A stretch of DNA of 6,127 nt, taken from an uncultured Oscillospiraceae bacterium. GTDB lineage: Bacteria > Bacillota > Clostridia > Oscillospirales > Acutalibacteraceae. Where the stretch lies: the NCBI GenBank assembly GCA_902489595.1, contig CABUAS010000091.1:1-6127 (forward strand). The letters run 5' to 3'. This document shows positions 1-6,107 of this stretch, piece by piece; position 1 is the first letter of the stretch, and every line of letters begins with the position of its first letter. A program made the position numbers and the translations under genes. The notes under the pieces were generated by a model, which saw nothing but the letters and a program-made list of their open reading frames with translations, did no database searches and was not told the origin of the DNA.

Positions 1-45
1 ATAATGTTGGGCAGAGTTTGTCACTTTGCTGAATTTTATGTTTAA
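1..45 (+). CDS. C-terminal tail of an upstream gene (partial, unidentified)
   Basis: The first reading frame is open from the window edge to a TAA at 43-45 and would encode the last residues IMLGRVCHFAEFYV. The other two forward frames meet stops at 2-4 and at 30-32; the one stopped at 2-4 is the frame that then continues as the transporter. The stop lies 10 nt before the transporter ATG, and the transporter's ribosome binding site begins on the last bases of this stop. That is the spacing expected for two genes of one operon. Only 14 codons are visible, so neither family nor function can be given. It could also be chance open frame in an intergenic region. Confidence 0.45.
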   Translation: MMLGRVCHFAEFYV

Positions 46-51
46 GAGGTG
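44..51 (+). promoter_or_regulatory. Ribosome binding site fixing the transporter start at 56
   Basis: AAGAGGTG differs from the ideal AGGAGGTG at one base. Its AGAGG core ends 6 nt before the ATG at 56. The in-frame TTG at 26 has no comparable site before it and would add ten residues (MLNFMFKRCC) not expected at the start of this family, so the ATG at 56 is preferred. Confidence 0.75.
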
Positions 52-55
52 CTGT

Positions 56-1606
56 ATGGAAAACAAAGCAAACACTTATACTAAAAAAGAACTGGGCGGC
101 TTTCTTGTCGGTATGTTCGGCCAGAATATGATTTACAATATCGTTGCCACAGGTCTTTATTTCTATTTTCAAAACGTAATCTGCCTGCCTGCTATGGCAC
201 TCGGCTGGATTATGACTATTGCCCGTATATGGGACGCTGTTAATGACCCGATGATGGGCACAATCGTTGATAAAACGAGAACTAAATGGGGTAAGTGCAG
301 ACCTTATCTTATTATCTTCCCCGGAATTATCGGTGTTATAACAATTCTCTGTTTTATTAATGGTAATTACGCCGCTGCAGAAACTTCTGCTCAAAAGGTT
401 CTTATCGTTGCTTGGGCAGCCGTTTCCTATATCGCATGGGGTATGCTTTTCACAGTGTGCGATATTCCGCTTTGGGGTATTACTTCACTTATGACCGAAG
501 ATGAAAACGACCGAAGCAAAATCCTCAGCCTTGCCCGTATGGTAGCAGGCGTTGCAGGTGTTAGCGTTCTTGTTGTTCAGATTGCGCAGGTTATCGGTGA
601 TGGTTTAAAGGGAAAATTTGACGACCCTGTAAAGGCTCAGCAGTACGGCTTTATTATAACTGTTATTATAATGACCGTTATTGCTTCAATTCTTTTTGAG
701 TTTGCAGGTCTGTTTACAAAGGAAAGAGTTGCCGCATCTGAAAGAAGATACACATTTAAGGAAACTTTCCAGACAATGTTCAGAAATAAACCGTTCAGGC
801 AGATTCTTATTTCGGGTATTCTCAGAAGCCCAATTCAGCTTCTTATGATTGTTGCAATGACCCTTGTAACATATTATTATGCAAACGGCAATATTATGAA
901 TATCCTTGTGTATAACGAGGACGGCTCATTCGGCGGAATTAATTTTAAAATTCTTATCGGCCTCGGTTCAATGGCAGTCGGTCTGTTTGTAGGTCAGTTC
1001 GTTGCAATGGGCATTACTCCTGCGCTTATCAAAAAGTTTGAAAAGAAAACACTTTATAATTTCTATTCAATCGCAGGTGCAGTTCCGTTTGTGCTTATTT
1101 TCGTATTCTATAAACTGTCAGGCGGCGATTTAACATCAACGGCATGGTCAGTCGCAGTCGGTGTTTGTATGCTGTTTGCAAGTGCATCCTTCGGCGGTAT
1201 CAATGTTCTTCAGTCCGTTATGATTGCAGACTGCGTAGACTATGAGGAATATACAAACGGCGTTCGTACAGACGGTATTTTCTTCAGTGGTCAAAGTTTT
1301 ATTACAAAACTTTCGGCAGGTATTGCAACAATTATTTCGTCAGCCGTTTATTCTTTCGTTGGCTACAGCGGAGCAAATGTTGATGAAATGAACAGAGCAA
1401 TCTATGAGCAGGGTGCAAGTTTCATCACTTATAACGACGGTAAATTTGCAGCTGCAATGTTCTTCCTCATTTCAGTTCCGCCTGCAATCGGTATGCTCCT
1501 TTCGGCAGTTCCTACACTTAAGTATGCACTTACAGATAAAGAGCACAAGCGAATTCTTGCAGAACTCGTTGCAAAACGCGCAGAAAAAGGCGATAAAGCA
1601 GAATAA
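56..1606 (+). CDS. GPH-family (MelB-like) sugar:cation symporter
   Basis: An inner-membrane secondary transporter of the glycoside-pentoside-hexuronide:cation symporter family in the major facilitator superfamily, expected to import a sugar, oligosaccharide or glycoside with H+ or Na+. From the ATG at 56 it has 516 residues and many hydrophobic segments, consistent with 12 helices. The family signature is clear at residues 57-84 (ARIWDAVNDPMMG, then DKTRTKWGKCRPY). D60 and D64 correspond to the cation/sugar-site aspartates of helix 2 in MelB. A second conserved block is at 391-419 (ADCVDYEEYTNGVRTDG, then KL). It is longer than the usual 450-480 residues, mainly through a polar loop near 275-297 and a segment near 437-463. 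The C-terminus is a charged cytosolic helix. It probably follows another gene in an operon and ends at its own hairpin terminator. The substrate cannot be read from the sequence. The family is near certain. Confidence 0.93.
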   Translation: MENKANTYTKKELGGFLVGMFGQNMIYNIVATGLYFYFQNVICLPAMALGWIMTIARIWDAVNDPMMGTIVDKTRTKWGKCRPYLIIFPGIIGVITILCFINGNYAAAETSAQKVLIVAWAAVSYIAWGMLFTVCDIPLWGITSLMTEDENDRSKILSLARMVAGVAGVSVLVVQIAQVIGDGLKGKFDDPVKAQQYGFIITVIIMTVIASILFEFAGLFTKERVAASERRYTFKETFQTMFRNKPFRQILISGILRSPIQLLMIVAMTLVTYYYANGNIMNILVYNEDGSFGGINFKILIGLGSMAVGLFVGQFVAMGITPALIKKFEKKTLYNFYSIAGAVPFVLIFVFYKLSGGDLTSTAWSVAVGVCMLFASASFGGINVLQSVMIADCVDYEEYTNGVRTDGIFFSGQSFITKLSAGIATIISSAVYSFVGYSGANVDEMNRAIYEQGASFITYNDGKFAAAMFFLISVPPAIGMLLSAVPTLKYALTDKEHKRILAELVAKRAEKGDKAE

Positions 1607-1618
1607 TTTCATAGTATT

Positions 1619-1645
1619 GTAGGGGAGGGTCTCTGTGCCCTCCCG
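1619..1645 (+). repeat. GTAGGG repeat, single-hairpin module
   Basis: This short unit begins GTAGGG and ends CCCG around a 7-bp GC-rich stem. Its layout (GTAG, hairpin, CCG) matches the left half of the larger element at 1686-1740, so the two look like a one-module and a two-module member of one dispersed intergenic repeat family. It has apparently been recruited as the transporter's terminator. The relationship rests on shared ends and layout, not on identity of the stem sequence. Confidence 0.5.
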
Positions 1646-1650
1646 TTTTT
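1623..1650 (+). terminator. Rho-independent terminator of the GPH transporter
   Basis: GGGAGGG (1623-1629) pairs with CCCTCCC (1638-1644) around an 8-nt loop, followed by G and five T (1646-1650). It sits 16 nt after the transporter stop codon. The stem is short but all but one pair are G-C. It functions in the + direction only, because the other strand lacks a T run. Confidence 0.75.
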
Positions 1651-1685
1651 GCAGATAAATGATGAGTTTTATTTAGTAATTTTTT

Positions 1686-1740
1686 GTAGGGTGCGGCGTC
1701 TTCGACGCACCGAAACGGGCAATTCGTGAATTGCCCCTAC
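1686..1740. repeat. Double-hairpin intergenic repeat with GTAGGG/CCCTAC inverted ends
   Basis: A 55-bp element bounded by the perfect inverted hexamers GTAGGG (1686-1691) and CCCTAC (1735-1740). Inside are two stems. The first pairs GGTGC (1690-1694) with GCACC (1707-1711) and GTC (1698-1700) with GAC (1704-1706), leaving a GGC bulge. The second pairs GGGCAATTC (1717-1725) with GAATTGCCC (1728-1736). Neither stem is followed by a T run, so it is not a classical terminator. It codes for nothing. It has the form of a REP/MITE-like palindromic element; TAATTTT occurs just outside both ends (1677-1683 and 1748-1754), which may be a target duplication or chance in AT-rich DNA. Confidence 0.7.
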
Positions 1741-1777
1741 GATGACATAATTTTGTTATTGCTATTGTTTTCACCGA

Positions 1778-1809
1778 AAAAACGACAGAGATTTTTCTCT
1801 GTCGTTTTT
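1778..1809. terminator. Strong bidirectional terminator between convergent units
   Basis: A perfect 14-bp stem, AAAAACGACAGAGA (1778-1791) with its complement at 1796-1809, closes a TTTT loop. The outer A and T runs supply a T tract on both strands. It lies 13 nt beyond the sulfatase stop, so it ends the leftward four-gene unit. It also backs up the weaker terminator of the rightward transporter. Confidence 0.92.
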
Positions 1810-1822
1810 GTTGATCGTTTTC

Positions 1823-3148
1823 TTATTTTCTTCTCACAAATATTGCCGGCAGAATAACAGGCGGTTCTTCGCCTGCGTTTTTCATCTGTTCAAGGAGGAG
1901 ATATTTTAGCTCCTGCCTGATTTTGCCGTATTTCGGATTTTTGATAAGATTATGCTTTTCAATCGGGTCATTCTGCAAATCATACAGATAATCCTCAAAA
2001 TATACCTTGCTGCTGTGGTGGACGTAACCGACAGGGCTTAAATCCCTTACTGCATATTTGAAACGGTCTGTTCTTATCGCTCTGCCGCATTGGCTTTCGC
2101 TTATCTGCATAAATACGCAGTCACGCTTTTTATCGGGTGCGTTAATCTGCTTTGTAAGGTCAACACCCATATAGTTTTCGGGAATGTCTATCCCAGCCAT
2201 TGAAAGCATTGTAGGCGGTAAATCTATCAGCGATGAAAGCCTTTTTTCAATTCTGCCTGCCTCAAATCCGCCGCCCTTGATAATCAGCGGCGTTCTGCTT
2301 GCGCTTTCGTGGCAGCTGCGCTTGTATTCGGGGTTTCTTGTTTTGAAATGTGCACCGTGGTCTGATGTGTATATGATAATTGTGTCATCATATATTCCGA
2401 GTTCTTTCAGTTTATCCACAAGTCTGCCCACATTGTAGTCAAGCCTGTTGATTGCCGAAATGTAGTCGGGATATTCTTTTTTATAGTTTCCTTTAAGAAA
2501 TGATAAATCATCGGGGATAGGGTAATCCTTGAACTGTTCAATCGTTTCCTTGTAGCCTTCAATCGTGTTATGGTCGTTCTGATGATGCGGTTCAAGCTGG
2601 CTGATGAACATAAAAAACGGCTTTTCCGTGTCACGCCTGTCAAGATATTCAAGCGCAAAATCGTTAATGCAGTCGGCACGGTAGCCTTTGAAATCAATCT
2701 GGTTTCCGTCGCCGTCAAAAACATAGCCGTCATATCCGTGTGAAGTGAATTCAAGGCAGTCGGCGGCACGCCAGTATTGGTATTCACCCTGCCTGTCTTT
2801 CGGAATGGCAGATTTTTCACAATGAACGCCGATACCGGGGTAGCGGTCTGACGCCAGGTGCCATTTGCCGATGTACGCTGTCTGATAGCCTGCGTTGTTG
2901 AAATAGCGGGCGAGGGGAGTAATATCTCTCGGCAGTGCAATGCCGTTCCAGTAGCATTCCACCTGCGTTGCGTACATACCCGACTGCAGGCAGGCTCTTG
3001 CAGGACCGCAGACAGGCTGGCATGTGAAATTGTTTTCAAACAGTGTGCCTTCTTCGGCGAGTTTCATAAGATTCGGTGTAACACGCTCATTTACCGTGTC
3101 CCACCTCTGCTGGTCGGAAAAATAAAAAATAATGTTTTTTCTTTTCAT
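1823..3148 (-). CDS. Type I (formylglycine-dependent) sulfatase, cytosolic
   Basis: A 441-residue alkaline-phosphatase-superfamily sulfatase that hydrolyses a sulfate ester. The signature CGPAR at 47-51 fits C-x-P-x-R; C47 is the residue expected to be oxidised to formylglycine, which in anaerobes needs a radical-SAM maturase not encoded here. Other family landmarks are the metal aspartate in SDQQR (D12), GKWHL (K95, H97), EPHH (H188), SDHG (D263, H264) and the K276...E281...R285-TPLII block. The first metal-site position is Ser11, not the common Asp. There is no signal peptide, so it acts in the cytosol on an imported or internal substrate. The start is supported by AAAGGAG 8 nt upstream. 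It is the last gene of the unit, 26 nt after the permease. Specificity is unknown: host glycan, mucin or plant sulfates are possible, and some relatives cleave phosphodiesters or phosphonate esters. Confidence 0.92.
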   Translation of the reverse strand: MKRKNIIFYFSDQQRWDTVNERVTPNLMKLAEEGTLFENNFTCQPVCGPARACLQSGMYATQVECYWNGIALPRDITPLARYFNNAGYQTAYIGKWHLASDRYPGIGVHCEKSAIPKDRQGEYQYWRAADCLEFTSHGYDGYVFDGDGNQIDFKGYRADCINDFALEYLDRRDTEKPFFMFISQLEPHHQNDHNTIEGYKETIEQFKDYPIPDDLSFLKGNYKKEYPDYISAINRLDYNVGRLVDKLKELGIYDDTIIIYTSDHGAHFKTRNPEYKRSCHESASRTPLIIKGGGFEAGRIEKRLSSLIDLPPTMLSMAGIDIPENYMGVDLTKQINAPDKKRDCVFMQISESQCGRAIRTDRFKYAVRDLSPVGYVHHSSKVYFEDYLYDLQNDPIEKHNLIKNPKYGKIRQELKYLLLEQMKNAGEEPPVILPAIFVRRK

Positions 3149-3174
3149 AAAATTTACTCCTTTCTATTCATTGC

Positions 3175-3957
3175 CTAAGCAATTAAACCTGTAACGGCAT
3201 TATATAAATTAACGATTGCAATTCCTGCAACGATGACGGTGAAAACGGTTTTCACCGCTTTTTCATTTGCTCTTTTATTAATTTCAGCGCCGAGAATTCC
3301 GCCGAGCACCGCACAGATAACGGCAACAATAATTGTTATCGGCTCAATATTCGGCACAGTGTGATTTATTCCCGTGGAAATAAGTTTTGATAACTGACTG
3401 AAAAATATTGTGCCTACGCTGTAAACGGCCGCTTCTTTCATAGTCATTGAGAAAAAGAAAACGAGAAAAGCAACGTTAATCGGTCCTCCGCCGACGCCTA
3501 AAAATGATGCCGTGCAGCCTAAAATAAAGCCGATTAGAATAATGCCGAGTTTGTTTTTTACTTTAAAACTTTTTTTGTTTTTTATATTTATGTAAATTAC
3601 CGAAATCAGCAGAAGTGCACAGAGAATTATGCCCTGAATGCTTTTCAGAATGCCGTTTGAAACGATGTTCAGCAGGCTGTCAAACAGAAATGAACCCGTA
3701 AAACCGCCGAGTACCGCTCCTGCCGACAGGGTAATTATAAATTTAAAATCAATTTCGGTTTTTGCTTTGATGTGCTTTGCCGTAGAACTAATGCTCATAC
3801 TGAATACGGCACACGCAGATATAAAATTGACTGCGTCAACTGTATCATATCCGATAAGATCAAGCACGGGCTTGATAATAACGCCGCCGCCAAGCCCTGC
3901 AAAAGCACCGAAAAATGTGGCAAAAATAATTATGGTGCCGTAAATAATCAAGTGCAT
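3175..3957 (-). CDS. TauE/SafE-family anion permease
   Basis: A 260-residue integral membrane protein of the TauE/SafE (former DUF81) family, whose studied members move sulfite, sulfoacetate or related organosulfur anions across the inner membrane. The family's internal duplication is visible: GLGGG at 21-25 followed by P30, and GVGGGP at 154-159, each after a hydrophobic helix and separated by a short basic linker near 125-136. About eight helices are likely. Length is typical. The start is 3 nt after the channel gene's stop, and its ribosome binding site (AAAGGAT on the minus strand, about 3965-3970) lies inside that gene's last codons, implying translational coupling. The sulfatase follows 26 nt on. 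That neighbour favours a sulfur oxyanion as cargo, but many family members are uncharacterised and the cargo and direction are inferred. Confidence 0.9.
   Translation of the reverse strand: MHLIIYGTIIIFATFFGAFAGLGGGVIIKPVLDLIGYDTVDAVNFISACAVFSMSISSTAKHIKAKTEIDFKFIITLSAGAVLGGFTGSFLFDSLLNIVSNGILKSIQGIILCALLLISVIYINIKNKKSFKVKNKLGIILIGFILGCTASFLGVGGGPINVAFLVFFFSMTMKEAAVYSVGTIFFSQLSKLISTGINHTVPNIEPITIIVAVICAVLGGILGAEINKRANEKAVKTVFTVIVAGIAIVNLYNAVTGLIA
3237..3257. repeat. Perfect 10-bp inverted repeat inside the permease gene
   Basis: CGGTGAAAAC (3237-3246) and GTTTTCACCG (3248-3257) are exact reverse complements around a single G. On the + strand the arm is followed by CTTTTT (3258-3263), giving the shape of an intrinsic terminator reading antisense to the operon. 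On the minus strand it lies about 60 nt before the permease stop, with no T run after it. It encodes ordinary residues near 233-240 of the permease, so it may be accidental, an antisense stop, or an mRNA hairpin. Confidence 0.55.
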
Positions 3958-3960
3958 AAA

Positions 3961-4995
3961 TTAATCCTTTTCAATGTAAACTGTTTTGGTCGGGAATGCA
4001 AAATCAGTGCCGTTTTCTTCAACAATCTTTTTGATTTCAAAATTAAAATCATTCATAAAACGGCAGTATTCTTCATAATCTGTTGTGCCTATGTAAAATC
4101 TGATTTGCAGATTAAGCGATGAATCGTCAAATTCAGAAAAGCATACTCTTATATTCTCTTTGCAAACAATTTCACTGCTGTTAAGATAATCCGAAATATC
4201 ATTTTCGCATTTCTTTATAATCGCGGCAGGTGTTGAATAAAGAATACCGATTTTGAATTCAACAAGCCTTTTATTGAGCTTTGAAAGATTTGTTATGTTC
4301 GCCTCACTCAGTTTTGAGTTTGGTACAACTACAACAGAGTCTTCAAGCGTTCTGATTCTTGTGGAACGCATTGTAATATCCTCAACTATGCCCTTGAATT
4401 CGGCAGTTTCGATTAAATCGCCTACGTCAAACGGCTTGTCAAGCATAATGAAAAAGCCCGAAACAAGATTTTTTAACGAATCCTGCATTGCCAGCGAAAC
4501 GGCAAGACCGCCTACGCCGAGACCTGTAAGAAGACCGTTTATGTTGTAGCCGAGTTCGGAAATCACCATAACAACTGCAAGGCATATTGTCAGGAATTTA
4601 AGTATATTTGATATGAATTTAACTGCAACGCCGTTGAAGCGGCTGTCCTTGTCAGTTTTCAGAATTACATTCAGATTTTCCGAAACATAGCAGAGTATGC
4701 ACCAGCACACAATCAGAATGGAAAACACTTTGAATGTATTTAAAACGACAGGCTTTTGATAGTTAATGTATACGCCGATAAATGCGCCGAGCAGCACGAA
4801 AAAGAAGGAAACGGGTTTTTTCAGGCTTGATTTAAAGCCGTCTCTGTTTTCAGGGTGCTTCGCAAAAATGATTTTTGATAAAACATTTAAAATTCCTTTT
4901 GAAATCGGGTTGCGCAGTGCCGTGAGTGCCGCAAATACTGCAACGCCGATTACAATGTTTATGTACGGTAAAACCGTGTTAAAAAAATCGCTCAT
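3961..4995 (-). CDS. MscS-family mechanosensitive channel (five-helix, YnaI-like)
   Basis: A 344-residue small-conductance mechanosensitive channel, expected to form a membrane heptamer that opens under membrane tension and releases small solutes. The pore helix and entry to the beta domain are canonical at 154-193 (GLLTGLGVGGLAVSLAMQDS, then DKPFDVGD). These are followed by GIVEDITMRSTRIRT at 202-216 and VVVVPNSKL at 221-229. The end, FAFPTKTVYIEKD, is the usual MscS C-terminal beta strand. Hydrophobic segments at about 11-28, 62-78, 88-106 and 128-147 before the pore helix give five helices, two more than E. coli MscS, as in the YnaI type of similar length. It starts 2 nt after the methyltransferase stop with GAGGA (5002-5006) as ribosome binding site inside that gene, so the two are coupled. 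Whether it is a general osmotic valve or serves the neighbouring anion genes is not shown. Confidence 0.94.
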   Translation of the reverse strand: MSDFFNTVLPYINIVIGVAVFAALTALRNPISKGILNVLSKIIFAKHPENRDGFKSSLKKPVSFFFVLLGAFIGVYINYQKPVVLNTFKVFSILIVCWCILCYVSENLNVILKTDKDSRFNGVAVKFISNILKFLTICLAVVMVISELGYNINGLLTGLGVGGLAVSLAMQDSLKNLVSGFFIMLDKPFDVGDLIETAEFKGIVEDITMRSTRIRTLEDSVVVVPNSKLSEANITNLSKLNKRLVEFKIGILYSTPAAIIKKCENDISDYLNSSEIVCKENIRVCFSEFDDSSLNLQIRFYIGTTDYEEYCRFMNDFNFEIKKIVEENGTDFAFPTKTVYIEKD

Positions 4996-4997
4996 AT

Positions 4998-6062
4998 TCA
5001 GTCCTCATCTATACAGTAAAAATTGCTTTCCCATGCAGGAATGTATCTGCTGTGGCGAAAATAAATTTTGTAATTCTTATTCATTTCAAGTATTTTAAGC
5101 GGCAGTGCAAACATATCTTCATTTCTGTGATATGCACAGATGTAAAGTTTCGGCCTGTACTTTGAAATTGTGGTTTTGCAGCCGTCAAGTGCTTTCAGTT
5201 CAGCACCCTCAATATCCATTTTCAGCATTGTTATTCTGTCGTCGATAAGACTGTCAATATCGCTCACTTTAACAGGCACGCCGCTTGCAGAAAGCTTTGA
5301 ATTTCGCCCCGCTTTTTTGGCAAAAATAAGTGTGTCCTTTTTATTCCATGCACCCATATTGAAAAGCGTAATATTTTCCATATCCTGCGTGTTTTTCGTC
5401 AGCTTTTTAAAGTTTTTTTCGTCCGGCTCGAGCGCATAAATATGTCTGTAATTTCCATTTGTAAAATCAGTGAATTCTTTGATTGTGTCGCCGTCATATG
5501 CGCCCATATCAACAATGGTTTCATCATTGCCGAGCTTTAGAATATCACGGTAAATGCTTGCTTTGTCATCGGTTGTACTGTTTAAAAGACAGTCAATTTT
5601 GCCGCTGATTTTAAAGTTGATAATATTTTCATAAACACGCCTGCTTTCGTCGTCTGCAAGGTGACTGTATACTTCTTCAAATTTTTCACGGTTTTCTTCA
5701 AAATATCTTCGTGTAAAAATTCCGTCACCTGCAACAGGCACGTCGGGGGCAAAAACCTTGTGCTCACTGTTGATTTTTTTTATGTTTTCTATAACGCTTT
5801 CAATATGGCTTGCAAACGCAAGAACAACGTTGAAATCATCAAATTCTTCACATATTTCACTGTATTTTTTTACTTTGTATCCTAAAAATGAATGGTCTCT
5901 TACAAATTCGTCGCTTGCAAAGATTGCCGAAACGGATACGCCGTAATCTTTTAGCACTGAAATAATTTTTTCTGCACCGTTTCCCATTCCGTATATAACA
6001 ACGGGCTTGCCGTCATATTTTAAAAACTGCCATATGTCTGTTTCGATAATATTAAGGCTCAT
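4998..6062 (-). CDS. Two-domain FkbM-family SAM-dependent methyltransferase
   Basis: A 354-residue protein with a C-terminal FkbM-type methyltransferase domain from about 165 to 350. The SAM-binding motif is IVDMGAYDGDT (183-193), the acidic end of the second strand is ALEPD (210-214), and the family motif MLKMDIEGAE lies at 279-288, followed by YICAYHRNEDM (307-317). FkbM enzymes usually methylate hydroxyls on sugars, polyketides or similar small molecules. Before it, residues 20-110 form a separate Rossmann-like region beginning VVIYGMGNGAEKI, resembling a nucleotide- or sugar-nucleotide-binding fold, joined by a charged helical stretch (about 117-150). There is no signal peptide or membrane segment, so it is cytosolic. 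The start follows AGGTG with a 5-nt gap and sits directly behind a strong promoter, making this the first gene of the leftward unit. The substrate is unknown, and its link to the transport and sulfatase genes is unexplained. Confidence 0.9.
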   Translation of the reverse strand: MSLNIIETDIWQFLKYDGKPVVIYGMGNGAEKIISVLKDYGVSVSAIFASDEFVRDHSFLGYKVKKYSEICEEFDDFNVVLAFASHIESVIENIKKINSEHKVFAPDVPVAGDGIFTRRYFEENREKFEEVYSHLADDESRRVYENIINFKISGKIDCLLNSTTDDKASIYRDILKLGNDETIVDMGAYDGDTIKEFTDFTNGNYRHIYALEPDEKNFKKLTKNTQDMENITLFNMGAWNKKDTLIFAKKAGRNSKLSASGVPVKVSDIDSLIDDRITMLKMDIEGAELKALDGCKTTISKYRPKLYICAYHRNEDMFALPLKILEMNKNYKIYFRHSRYIPAWESNFYCIDED

Positions 6063-6071
6063 AAAATCACC

Positions 6072-6107
6072 TAAAGTTATTATAGCATAAAACTGTATAT
6101 TTTACAA
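6072..6107 (-). promoter_or_regulatory. Sigma-70/SigA-type promoter of the four-gene leftward unit
   Basis: Read on the minus strand, there is a perfect -10 TATAAT (6079-6084) preceded by TG one base away (extended -10, TGCTATAAT). A -35 of TTGTAA (6102-6107, four of six matches) lies at the ideal 17-bp spacing. The predicted first transcribed base is near 6072, only about 10 nt before the ATG at 6060-6062, so the ribosome binding site AGGTG (6068-6072) would be at the very 5' end of the mRNA. No other good promoter was noticed ahead of the downstream genes. Confidence 0.8.

Noticed and set aside
26..55. Earlier TTG start for the GPH transporter
   Set aside because: It has no good ribosome binding site, overlaps the probable end of the preceding gene, and adds a cysteine-rich decapeptide absent from the usual family start. 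The ATG at 56 has a near-ideal site.
1717..1736. Palindrome as a regulator operator or second terminator
   Set aside because: It is part of the 55-bp repeat, lies between two 3' ends where no promoter is needed, and has no T run after it.
2407..3039. Long 210-codon open frame on the minus strand inside the sulfatase
   Set aside because: It lies in another frame of the well-supported sulfatase gene, is rich in Arg/Thr/Ser of the kind shadow frames show, and has no recognisable domain.
3772..4122. Plus-strand open frame across the permease-channel junction
   Set aside because: It is antisense to two clear membrane protein genes, has no ribosome binding site that I could see, and encodes no recognisable family.
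6094..6106. TGTA-N5-TACA inverted repeat overlapping the -35 region as a repressor site
   Set aside because: The half-sites are only 4 bp in AT-rich DNA with one partial outer match, too weak to call without related promoters to compare.
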